Under the pieces are notes generated by a model. That model made no database searches. It was not told the DNA's origin and saw only the letters and a list, made by a program, of their open reading frames with translations. A program made the translations under genes and the position numbers. A stretch of DNA of 64,000 nt. Origin: Qipengyuania algicida (lineage in GTDB: Bacteria > Pseudomonadota > Alphaproteobacteria > Sphingomonadales > Sphingomonadaceae). Below are positions 15,098-23,071 of the stretch, piece after piece. Every line of letters starts with the position of its first letter. The first letter of the stretch is position 1. The stretch is taken from positions 1 to 64,000 of the forward strand of contig NZ_WTYA01000010.1 of NCBI RefSeq assembly GCF_009828025.1, written 5' to 3'.

Positions 15098-16738
15098 CTA
15101 GTCGCATCCCGGAGCCTTGGGCGGCAAAGGGCTAGAGACGATGCCGATGTTCCAGGGCCACGCGATCTTACCCGTGGCCCGGCGGCGACACATGACTTCC
15201 TCGTTGAGTTCGAACATGCCGGGCATCAGTTCGGTCTGGGGGTGCGGCGCATCGGTGAAATGCATGAACGACCGGTTGGCGCCAAATGTGGGCCATGCAG
15301 GATGACCGGGAGCGGCGGGTACCCCGGTTTTGACAAAGCTGCTCCAGTAATCGATCATCGCATTGGATAAATCGTGCTGCTCGGTTGTATCGGGTATCGC
15401 GGGCCAATGCGGTCCGACGCCATCGAATGTGCCGAACACAAAAGGCAGTTCGCTGGCGTGAAATGCGTGCAGTCCGGCCTTGTCCATGGCTGGGTAGCCG
15501 TGATCGAATTCATATAAGTATGATTTCTCGCCGATTGAATCCTGCTTGCGCGCAAGCCTTTCGGCGGTCCATGCGTACAGCGCATCGCGCGTCGTCTCGA
15601 GGATGCTTTCCTCGTAATCTTGAGCCGGATACAGCTTGAGGAAGGCATCGGCGAGTTCGCCATACCGCGCGCGGATCTGCTTTTCGTATTCTGCTGCACT
15701 AGCAGGCGGCTTAGGCGCCAACATCCTTAGCGAGCGAATTTCACCCTGGTTAAAGCCCGCGAGTACCGGCACATGCGCTTGCTTGCCCTGATCGAACGCC
15801 GTGACCATTTGTTCAGGTAGCAAGTCGCCGTCGACCAGCCCCCAGGGCATGAACCCCGCCGCAGCGGCCGCCGAGGTCAGTGTTTTGGGATCGATCGCGC
15901 GCATCGCGGCGATGTCCTTGGCATGGACGGCCTGCTGCACCAGAGCACCGACCGCTTCACCTGACGGCATGCCGAAGACGGGCTGCCTGAGCCGCGGCAT
16001 GGCAATCATATAGCCGCTTTCAACGATTGCCCTTTGGAACAGACCGCGCGCTGCCGGTGATTCCATGAGATAGATTGCGCTCAACGCACCGGCGGATTCT
16101 CCGGCAATGGTGACCTTTTCAGGATCACCCCCGAAAGCGGCGACATTGTGCTTGACCCAGCGCAGCGCTGCGATCTGGTCCATCAAACCGTAATTGCCTG
16201 AGATATGCCGGTCGTTTTCGGCGCTCAGCGCGGGGTGAGCCATCCACCCAAGGACGCCCAGCCGGTAGTTGATCGAAACGAGCACAATTCCTCGCTTAGC
16301 CAGCTTCGCGCCATCGTATAGCGGCTCCCGGCTCGACCCGGTCACCAAGGCCCCGCCATGAATCCACACCATGACCGGCGCATTCTTCGCGTGAGCAGGC
16401 GCCCAGATATTCAAGGTAAGGCAATCCTCGCTCATCGGGAGCGGTTCGCGCGGGGAATAGATGGTGGAAAGCTTGCCTTCTGGCTGGATGCAAGCGGCGC
16501 CAAACTGTTGCGCAGAGCGAACCCCGGACCAGCGCGGCATCGGCTGGGGTGCTCGCCAGCGCAGCTTACCGACCGGGGGCAGGGCGAACGGGATTCCCTT
16601 ATAGACATCCAGTCCATCCTGCGTAGTTCCGCGCAGCTTGCCGGCGGGCGCATCGACCACGGTTTGGTTGCTCACTTCAGGGGCTTTTGCGCCGGTCGCG
16701 AGCAGGCTCGCGGCAGCGAGAAGATGCAGAACTTTCAT
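15098..16738 (-). CDS. Carboxylesterase type B, exported (esterase 1)
   Basis: A 546-residue alpha/beta hydrolase with an N-terminal signal (MKVLHLLAAASLLATGAKA). The family B motif EDCLTLNIW is at 104-112, the oxyanion loop HGGA at 127-130 and the nucleophile motif GESAG at 213-217 (Ser215). The acidic residue is probably in GFNQGEIRS and the His in HAFHASELPFVFG. It should cleave carboxylic esters in the periplasm. It overlaps the upstream MFS gene by 4 bp (ATGA), so permease and esterase are translationally coupled. It converges with the acyl-CoA ligase. A second paralog lies at 26280-27815. Confidence 0.92.
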   Translation of the reverse strand: MKVLHLLAAASLLATGAKAPEVSNQTVVDAPAGKLRGTTQDGLDVYKGIPFALPPVGKLRWRAPQPMPRWSGVRSAQQFGAACIQPEGKLSTIYSPREPLPMSEDCLTLNIWAPAHAKNAPVMVWIHGGALVTGSSREPLYDGAKLAKRGIVLVSINYRLGVLGWMAHPALSAENDRHISGNYGLMDQIAALRWVKHNVAAFGGDPEKVTIAGESAGALSAIYLMESPAARGLFQRAIVESGYMIAMPRLRQPVFGMPSGEAVGALVQQAVHAKDIAAMRAIDPKTLTSAAAAAGFMPWGLVDGDLLPEQMVTAFDQGKQAHVPVLAGFNQGEIRSLRMLAPKPPASAAEYEKQIRARYGELADAFLKLYPAQDYEESILETTRDALYAWTAERLARKQDSIGEKSYLYEFDHGYPAMDKAGLHAFHASELPFVFGTFDGVGPHWPAIPDTTEQHDLSNAMIDYWSSFVKTGVPAAPGHPAWPTFGANRSFMHFTDAPHPQTELMPGMFELNEEVMCRRRATGKIAWPWNIGIVSSPLPPKAPGCD

Positions 16739-18033
16739 TGCACACTCTCCATTGGTCGTGGTGTTTCCTTGCCGAGACGACGGGCGAGTATCGCGAACAG
16801 CAAAATCGCGACCGCATAGAATGGCGCGAGGGTGTACAGCGCGATCTGGAGGGAATGCGGGTGCCCATGCGCGGCAAAGAAGTCGCTTGCCTGGCCGACA
16901 TAGGTCGGCCCCAACCCCAATCCGATAAAATTCATCACCAGCAGCAACAGCGCTCCCGCCAGCACGCGCTGATCAGGTCGGACTTCCTCCTGCACCAGTG
17001 CGATCGATGCCGAGAGATAGAAGAAGTTGAGAAACATTACCGCTGTGAGCAGGACCAGCGCCAGCGGCCAGCTCGGGACAGCCACGAACCCGAGGTAGAA
17101 TGGCAGCGCGAGGGTTAGCGAGACCGCAGGTGCCAGCGCGTAGCCTTTCCTCGATTTCCGGGTGATCCTGTCGATGATCCGTCCGGAGACTATCATTCCT
17201 CCACCCATGCCAATACCTAGCACCAGCGCGTACCAGATGGCCACGTTGGACAGCGTCATCGCCTTCTCACGCATCAGGAACAACACGGAAAAATTGCCCA
17301 TACCGTAGGTGATGAATTGGGTGGCGCCGCTTCCCAACGCGGCCAGCATAAGCACGGGATTCCTGAAGAAGGCGCGGACGGTAGCCCAGAACGGCGCCTT
17401 GCCTGATGGCGCATCGGATCGCTGGGGATCAAGCCCACCACGTGGGGGGTCGCGCAAGACAAGCTTCACCAATGCGGCCGTCACCAGCCCTATTGCACCG
17501 ATTGCCAGAAAGGCATCGCGCCAGTCGAACGCAACCGCGATTGATGCACCGAATGCGATCCCGAAAGCCGCGCCAATTGGCGGCCCGAGATTGTAGATGC
17601 CGAGCGCGCTTGCGCGTTTGCCCGGTGGATAGCTGTCGGTAATGATAGCATAGGAGGGCGGAACACCGCCTGCTTCGCCAAAACCTACCATCATGCGCGC
17701 GATCACGAGCTCGGAATACGTGGACGCAAGGCCGCACCCGATCGTCGCCGCGCTCCATATTCCGCAGGCGAGCGAGAGGATGGTGACCCGATTAGCCCGG
17801 TCAGCCACCCAGCCGATGGGTATGGCGATGAAGCAATAGAACAGGGCGAAATAGAAGCCGCCAATCAACCCCAGCTCGCCATCGGTGATGTGCAGCGTGT
17901 CCTGTATTGGCTTGGCCAGGATGCCCAGCAACGATCGGTCGAGGAAGTTTATGATGTAGACGAAAGTCAGGACCGTCAGGACGAGCCAGGGAGGACGGGC
18001 AGATTGTGTCTGCGTGCGGATGGCTGGCGTCAT
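16735..18033 (-). CDS. MFS transporter (spinster-like)
   Basis: A 432-residue, 12-helix permease. ATG 18033 (MTPAIRTQTQSARPPWLVL) is preferred to a longer frame that runs into the promoter. The motif FLDRSLLGILAKPIQ in helix 1, then GWVADRANRVTILSLACGIWS (MFS motif A region), and ARMMVGFGEAGGVPPSYAIITDSYP are typical of the spinster-like MFS group abundant in sphingomonads. It is coupled by a 4-bp overlap to esterase 1 and divergent from TetR 1. It probably carries the ester or its cleavage product across the inner membrane. Confidence 0.88.
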   Translation of the reverse strand: MTPAIRTQTQSARPPWLVLTVLTFVYIINFLDRSLLGILAKPIQDTLHITDGELGLIGGFYFALFYCFIAIPIGWVADRANRVTILSLACGIWSAATIGCGLASTYSELVIARMMVGFGEAGGVPPSYAIITDSYPPGKRASALGIYNLGPPIGAAFGIAFGASIAVAFDWRDAFLAIGAIGLVTAALVKLVLRDPPRGGLDPQRSDAPSGKAPFWATVRAFFRNPVLMLAALGSGATQFITYGMGNFSVLFLMREKAMTLSNVAIWYALVLGIGMGGGMIVSGRIIDRITRKSRKGYALAPAVSLTLALPFYLGFVAVPSWPLALVLLTAVMFLNFFYLSASIALVQEEVRPDQRVLAGALLLLVMNFIGLGLGPTYVGQASDFFAAHGHPHSLQIALYTLAPFYAVAILLFAILARRLGKETPRPMESVQ

Positions 18034-18164
18034 TGACCGATATTCCGGTGCCACTCCCACGTGGTTGAAGGTGCCGCCTGAGCCGGCTGCCGTTGTGCAC
18101 GCATCTGGTCCAAATCCTCTCTCCAGGATCAAATTCTTTTTGTGACTGTATGTCCGCGCTGGTG

Positions 18165-18197
18165 CTGCTCCTGTCAATACACACTATCATGTGAATG
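18165..18197. promoter_or_regulatory. Possible TetR operator between MFS and TetR 1
   Basis: CACTATCATGTGAATG (18182-18197) resembles one arm of the palindrome at 20064-20077 (CACTCATGAGTGA), with CATTCAC on the opposite strand. It lies between divergent genes, as expected for an autoregulated TetR. Confidence 0.35.
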
Positions 18198-18262
18198 AAG
18201 ATTATTCCGATACACCGTCGAAGTGCTTGACGGGCGGAGCCACAAGAGGAAGGACGATTGGT

Positions 18263-18937
18263 GTGAACGAACCGAAAAAGCCCAAACGCGTTTCCCGCAA
18301 GGCCGAGCAACGTGCCGCCACGATGGAACAGATTCTCGATGCGGCCGAGTTTCTGTTTGCCCAGCACGGCCTCTACGGCGTGACGCTGAAAGACGTCGCC
18401 AAGCGTGTCGGTGTGCATCACACGCTGCTCAACTATTATTTTACCGACAAGCGTGAGCTGTTCGATCAGGTGTTCGCGCGCAGGGCTCTCGTGACGAGCG
18501 AGCGCAGGATGCGCGCGCTCGACGAGTACGAGGAATCCTGCGGCGGAGATATTACGATCGAAGGCGCGCTGCACACGTTTCTCGACACGGATCTCGACTT
18601 GTACATCCAGGGCGGCGAGGGCTGGAAGAATTATGGCCAGCTCAGCTCGCAAGTCGCCAATACGCCCGAATGGGGCGCAGCCATGATGGATAGCCACTTC
18701 GATCCTGTGGTCCTGCGCCTGATCGAACTCCTCCAGAAGGCGCTTCCCGAAGCCGATCCAAAGGACGTGTTCTGGGGATATCACTTCGTGTCGGGCGCGC
18801 TGATGCTCACGCTCGCAAGGACCGGTCGCATCGACAAATTGTCCGGCGGCCTGTGCCAATCGGAGGATTTCGAGGCGGTCAAAGGACGAATGGCCGCCTT
18901 CATGGCCGCCGGATTTCGGAAGATTTGCGAAAAGTAG
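18263..18937 (+). CDS. TetR-family transcriptional regulator 1
   Basis: A 224-residue regulator. GTG 18263 is preferred because GGAAGGA precedes it and an earlier GTG (18191) lies inside the putative operator. The HTH is in residues about 20-65: ATMEQILDAAEFLFAQHGLYGVTLKDVAKRVGVHHTLLNYYFTDKRELFDQVFARR. The C-terminal ligand domain has the conserved VFWGYHFVSGALMLTLARTGRIDKLSGGLC. It is divergent from the MFS-esterase operon and paralogous to TetR 2 at 25526-26254, sharing motifs in both domains. It is probably a repressor that senses the substrate or its CoA ester. Confidence 0.9.
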   Translation: MNEPKKPKRVSRKAEQRAATMEQILDAAEFLFAQHGLYGVTLKDVAKRVGVHHTLLNYYFTDKRELFDQVFARRALVTSERRMRALDEYEESCGGDITIEGALHTFLDTDLDLYIQGGEGWKNYGQLSSQVANTPEWGAAMMDSHFDPVVLRLIELLQKALPEADPKDVFWGYHFVSGALMLTLARTGRIDKLSGGLCQSEDFEAVKGRMAAFMAAGFRKICEK

Positions 18938-18971
18938 ATCACGACCTCGCCCAGATCCGATGGCAAAACGG

Positions 18972-20030
18972 TTAGCCCGAAACTTCGGGAACTCGCATTA
19001 GCCTGGTCCACAATTGCTGGTCGAAATCTTTGTCTTTCGCCGCAGCGCCGGTGCGCACGATCACCAGACCAAGACTGGGCACAATATAGACGCGGCGGTC
19101 TAGGTAGCCCAAAGCCGCGACCATATCTGCTGGTGCCGCAGGTACGAGCATACCGGATTTCCGCGCACCATAAGCTCCGATGAAATAGGAGCCGCCGTTG
19201 AGCCACCACAGTCGACCATAGGCCGGGTTCGTCTGCGATGGGACGAACATCTTCTGCAAGCTTGCCGCAGACACAATCCGCTTGCCCGTTGGGGCGAGGC
19301 CGCGATGCAGCACCATCTGCCCGAAAATTGCCGAATCGGTTGGCGTGGTGACCAGCCCTGTGCTGTTGCCCACTCCCGCAAGCGCAGCGGGACGCTGACG
19401 CCACGCAGTGTCGGTCATTCCCAGCGGACCGGTCAGCCACTCGCGCGTCATGGTTTCGAGTGAAAGGCCACTTGCCGCTGCCAGGATTTTCTTGGAAATC
19501 GCGTAGACTGCGGTGTTGTAGAAGAACTTCGTGCCGGGCGGTGCCTTATAGGCAAACTTCTCGTCCAGCCCTGAACTCATGGTGAGAACATCGATCACCC
19601 GGATCGCATGTTCCTGCTCGGACGTTGCGTGCGACCAGCCCGAACCGATATAGGAATCGACCGGGCGGCTGACATCGATCATGCCCTTATCGATCGCGAT
19701 TGCCACCAGCACCGACACAAAACTTTTCTGCTGCGAAGCGACGTCTTCAAGCAACTCGCCGTTGGCGGCTTTGCCATAGTCGAAAATCGCGAAAAGCTTG
19801 TCATCGGCAGGTGCAGGCCAGTTTTCGGCGATGAGCTTACGACCGTGACGCATGACCAGAAAACCCGTGGTGTTTTGCGAGTGAACGTAGTCGACAACGT
19901 CGCGGACGGGCGCTGAATCGATCGAATTTGTCGCCGCTGGTCCTGCCTCCGATAATCTCGGATTGCCATTCGTCGCACAGGCCGAAAGCCCCAGTGCCAT
20001 GATGGCGCATGTCATCCGCGTGAGCCTCAA
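18972..20030 (-). CDS. Serine hydrolase, beta-lactamase class C family, lipoprotein
   Basis: A 352-residue protein if translation starts at TTG 20030, which follows GAGAGGAGAG. An ATG at 20063 would place the start inside an operator. The signal ends in LGLSAC, a lipobox. The fold is the beta-lactamase/esterase type: SxxK is ASQQKSF (nucleophile Ser of SQQK), the second motif is FYNTAVYAI, and near the C-terminus a GALGYLDRRVYIVPSLGLVIVRTG strand corresponds to the KTG-region strand. Such proteins in catabolic clusters are usually esterases rather than beta-lactamases. It is divergent from the MHS permease. Confidence 0.82.
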   Translation of the reverse strand: MRLTRMTCAIMALGLSACATNGNPRLSEAGPAATNSIDSAPVRDVVDYVHSQNTTGFLVMRHGRKLIAENWPAPADDKLFAIFDYGKAANGELLEDVASQQKSFVSVLVAIAIDKGMIDVSRPVDSYIGSGWSHATSEQEHAIRVIDVLTMSSGLDEKFAYKAPPGTKFFYNTAVYAISKKILAAASGLSLETMTREWLTGPLGMTDTAWRQRPAALAGVGNSTGLVTTPTDSAIFGQMVLHRGLAPTGKRIVSAASLQKMFVPSQTNPAYGRLWWLNGGSYFIGAYGARKSGMLVPAAPADMVAALGYLDRRVYIVPSLGLVIVRTGAAAKDKDFDQQLWTRLMRVPEVSG

Positions 20031-20055
20031 TGTCGCTCTCCTCTCGCATCCCTCA

Positions 20056-20088
20056 ATTGACATTCACTCATGAGTGAGTGATGTCAAT
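20056..20088. promoter_or_regulatory. Palindromic operator between serine hydrolase and MHS permease
   Basis: A perfect 14-bp palindrome TCACTCATGAGTGA (20064-20077) is flanked by ATTGACAT (20056-20063) and its inverse ATGTCAAT (20081-20088). It lies 35 bp before the permease start and 26 bp upstream of the TTG start of the divergent hydrolase. It is the best TetR operator candidate in the cluster. Confidence 0.65.
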
Positions 20089-20123
20089 GGCCAGAAAAGA
20101 ACGTGTTTGGGTGGAGAGGTCTC

Positions 20124-21419
20124 ATGGCGAAAGCGCCAGCCGAAGCGAATCGAGCGAATATCAAGGTCGCGATGATGGCTTCGGCCGGGGCTGCGGTAGA
20201 ATGGTACGATTTCTTCATTTACGGCACAGCTGCGGCGCTGGTGTTTCCGCACCTGTTCTTCCCCGAAACCATGCCGCCGCTGATCGCGCTACTCGCGTCA
20301 TTCAGTACCTTTGCCGTCGGCTTCGTAGCCCGACCGGTGGGTGGTATGATTTTCGGTCATTACGGCGATCGCCATGGTCGCAAGCGCGCGCTGGTGCTGG
20401 CTATGTTTGTCATGGGTCTGGCGACGTGCCTGATCGGCTTGCTGCCAAGCTATCATAGTATCGGGATTTTCGCTCCGCTTGCGCTGATCGTCCTGCGCTT
20501 CGCGCAGGGGCTGGCAGTCGGAGGGCAATGGGGGGGAGCGGCCCTGCTTGCTATCGAGAGTGCGCCGGCCGGCCGACGTGGTTTCTATGGGAGCATGGTG
20601 CAGGTGGGCGTGCCATTGGGCGTGGTGTTTGCCAACACGATGTTCCTGATCATCAGCGCCTTGACCAGCGACGATGCGTTCATCGCGTGGGGTTGGCGTA
20701 TTGGTTTCATTGCCAGCGTGGCACTGATCTTCATCGGGTTGGCTATCCAGAACAGAGTGGAGGAACCTGCCGTCGATCCCCAGGAAGACATGGCTGCCTC
20801 GACCGAAAACTCGCCGTTGATGCAGGCTGCTCGAGAGCACTGGCGAGAAATTATCTTGGCCGGCGGTGCCTTCGTCGCCAACAACACCTGCTTCTATGTC
20901 GCTATCACCTATGCGGTCGCCTATGGCACCGGCACGGTTGGCCTGTCGCGCGACCTTTTGCTCCTCGCCGTCATGGCGTCGAGTATCCTCATGATTCCCG
21001 TGCTTCCTCTTTGCGGCTGGATCTCTGATCGGCTCGGACGGCGCGGCATATTCCAGCTGGGCGCGTTGCTCGCTGCTGGGTGGGCATTTGCCATATTCCC
21101 GTTGATGGATTCGGCTTCACCGGTTGCTGTCATGCTCGCGATCGCTATCGAAATGATATTTCTCAGCATGATGTATGGCCCGCAGGCGGCGCTTTTTGCC
21201 GAGTTGTTCCCGCGATCCGTTCGCTATTCCGGTGCATCGCTCGGCTACCAGCTCGGCGCCGTGGTGGGGGGTGGCTTCGCACCGATCATCGCGACCGCCC
21301 TGTTTGCGGAATATCACTCGACGTTCCCCATTGCGGTCTATCTTTCGGCCATGTGCCTTGTGTCCTTTGTGAGCGTGGCGCTGCTGGGCAAGAGGCGCTT
21401 CAGCCGCGAATTTGCATAG
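20124..21419 (+). CDS. MFS transporter, metabolite:H+ symporter (MHS) family
   Basis: A 431-residue, 12-helix permease from ATG 20124 (GGAGAGG upstream). The MHS signature in helix 1 is GAAVEWYDFFIYGTAAALVF. The motif A region is RPVGGMIFGHYGDRHGRKRALVLAMFVMGLAT and helix 5 reads FAQGLAVGGQWGGAALLAIE. These proteins (ProP/KgtP/ShiA-like) import small organic acids, osmolytes or aromatic acids with protons. It precedes the M28-like hydrolase by about 34 bp in the same direction. It probably imports an acid released by the exported hydrolases. Confidence 0.9.
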   Translation: MAKAPAEANRANIKVAMMASAGAAVEWYDFFIYGTAAALVFPHLFFPETMPPLIALLASFSTFAVGFVARPVGGMIFGHYGDRHGRKRALVLAMFVMGLATCLIGLLPSYHSIGIFAPLALIVLRFAQGLAVGGQWGGAALLAIESAPAGRRGFYGSMVQVGVPLGVVFANTMFLIISALTSDDAFIAWGWRIGFIASVALIFIGLAIQNRVEEPAVDPQEDMAASTENSPLMQAAREHWREIILAGGAFVANNTCFYVAITYAVAYGTGTVGLSRDLLLLAVMASSILMIPVLPLCGWISDRLGRRGIFQLGALLAAGWAFAIFPLMDSASPVAVMLAIAIEMIFLSMMYGPQAALFAELFPRSVRYSGASLGYQLGAVVGGGFAPIIATALFAEYHSTFPIAVYLSAMCLVSFVSVALLGKRRFSREFA

Positions 21420-21453
21420 GGCGATCTACATCAGGCAGAGGAAAGGTACGGCG

Positions 21454-22743
21454 ATGTTCGACACCAGCAGGCGCAGTTTTATAAGTGCGGCGTCGTCATT
21501 ATCGCTGGTGGGGATGGCGGGATCTGCAACAATGACCAAGGCGCATTCGATCGAAGCGGATCTGAGAAAATACATCGGTTACGGGATCAAGCGCGCGGGT
21601 GGCCCCGGTGACATGGCCTGCGGCAACTGGCTCGCCGAAGAGTTAGAAGGTGCCGGGTACACCGTCGAACGGCAGACGATCTCGGTACCCTTTTTTAGCG
21701 AGCGTCAGGCCGAGCTGAGCGCGGACGATACGAGTTGTGTCGTCTATCCGCAGCCAATCGTTGTCGGTACAGGTCCGGCAGGAGTCTCTGGCCCTTTGGT
21801 TCGGGTCGACGCCCAGGGGCGTTGGCACGGATCACTTGATGGAGCGATCGCGCTGGTGGACCTTCCGTATGCGCGCTGGTCGACGCTGCTCGCGAAAGCT
21901 GCGCGCGAACCGATCGGAAAAGCGTTTGCTGGCGGTGCGGTTGCGGTGGTCGCGATAACCAACGGCCCCACGGGAAAAGTCATAGCGCTAAACACCGATG
22001 GCCGAAAGCCGATGTTCGGCGGACCGTTCGCCCTGATCGCGCCGGAGGATGCAAGTCCGTTTCTTGGCATGGCCATGAACCGCGCCGCGGCAAGGCTGGT
22101 TATCGACGGTAAGTCAGGGCGACGCGATGCATTCAATTTCGTCGGTCGGATGGATCGCGGCAGGGACCAATGGCTTGCGGTCTCCACGCCGCGATCGGGC
22201 TGGTTCACCTGCGCGGGTGAGCGTGGCGGCGGAGTTGCGGCATGGCTCGATCTGGCGCGCAGGGCCATCCGCAAGTTCCCGGCGTACAACCTCGCCTTTA
22301 TCTGCAACACGGGCCATGAATACGAGTATCTCGGGGCAGCAGAGGCGATGAAGAAGATCGCACCACCGCCTGGGAAAACGAGGTTCTGGCTTCATCTTGG
22401 GGCTAATGTCGCCGCACGTGACTGGCACGATCTCGGTGGCCAACTCACACCTTTGCCCAGCGTCGACAGCCAGCGCTATCTGTCGGTCTCTCCCGCACTG
22501 GTCGATATGGCAACCAAGGTGTTCGAGGGGCAGCCGGGGTATGAGGCGCCGGTGTCGAGCAAAATCCTCTCGGCGGGCGAGCTCGATGAGGTGATAGCGG
22601 CTGGCTATTCCACGGCTGCCGGGGTCTTCGGGCTCCACCGTTATCATCATGTCGCGTTGGACGACGAACGATGCCTCGACATTGCTGGCACCAGCTCGGC
22701 AGCCGCCGCATTCGCCGACTTTGTGGAGCGTGTTCTGGGCTGA
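21454..22743 (+). CDS. M28-like hydrolase with Tat signal
   Basis: A 429-residue protein from ATG 21454 (AGGAAAGG upstream). The N-terminus MFDTSRRSFISAASSLSLVGMAG is a twin-arginine signal (SRRSFIS). The overall pattern (GNWLAEELEGAGYTVERQ near the start, PA-domain-like middle, then NLAFICNTGHEYEYLGAAEAMKK) follows M28 aminopeptidase-like proteins. The usual zinc ligands H-x-D and EE are not clear, so catalysis is uncertain. Tat export suggests a cofactor-bound folded protein. It is transcribed with the MHS permease. Confidence 0.68.
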   Translation: MFDTSRRSFISAASSLSLVGMAGSATMTKAHSIEADLRKYIGYGIKRAGGPGDMACGNWLAEELEGAGYTVERQTISVPFFSERQAELSADDTSCVVYPQPIVVGTGPAGVSGPLVRVDAQGRWHGSLDGAIALVDLPYARWSTLLAKAAREPIGKAFAGGAVAVVAITNGPTGKVIALNTDGRKPMFGGPFALIAPEDASPFLGMAMNRAAARLVIDGKSGRRDAFNFVGRMDRGRDQWLAVSTPRSGWFTCAGERGGGVAAWLDLARRAIRKFPAYNLAFICNTGHEYEYLGAAEAMKKIAPPPGKTRFWLHLGANVAARDWHDLGGQLTPLPSVDSQRYLSVSPALVDMATKVFEGQPGYEAPVSSKILSAGELDEVIAAGYSTAAGVFGLHRYHHVALDDERCLDIAGTSSAAAAFADFVERVLG

Positions 22744-22961
22744 GCTTCGGCGACTTCAGCATTCAGGAATGTTGATCGCCGAAGTGGTGGATGAGCGACA
22801 ATCGTCGTTACATCATACGTCGGAGTGCAACGCGAGCGGCAGAGGGTTGCGCGCACTCACAATTTCTTTTTTTGTGGATATTATACAGCTTTGTCAGCTG
22901 GATAGATCGTCCTTGGCTGTCTGAAACTCGTCATTCCAATCTGCTCAACCGGTCTAAATAT

Positions 22962-22979
22962 TGACTGATGAGACAGTCA
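22962..22979. promoter_or_regulatory. Inverted repeat upstream of TonB receptor 2
   Basis: TGACTG-ATGAGA-CAGTCA is a perfect 6-bp inverted repeat about 93 bp before the receptor start. Flanks ATAT and GTATT extend the symmetry weakly. The core shares TGATGAG-like bases with the 20064 palindrome. It may be the TetR 2 site. Confidence 0.4.
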
Positions 22980-23071
22980 GTATTGACTCGCTGACGGTCC
23001 AGGTGGCATCTCTCTCGGTGTCCGCAAGAGCGAGCCAGAAAGGTAAGCCAAGTCGGCAGGGAGAGAGAGAT

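Noticed and set aside
18972..20030. Annotation as an antibiotic beta-lactamase
   Set aside because: Only the fold motifs are shared; the lipoprotein signal and the esterase-rich catabolic context favour an esterase-type hydrolase.
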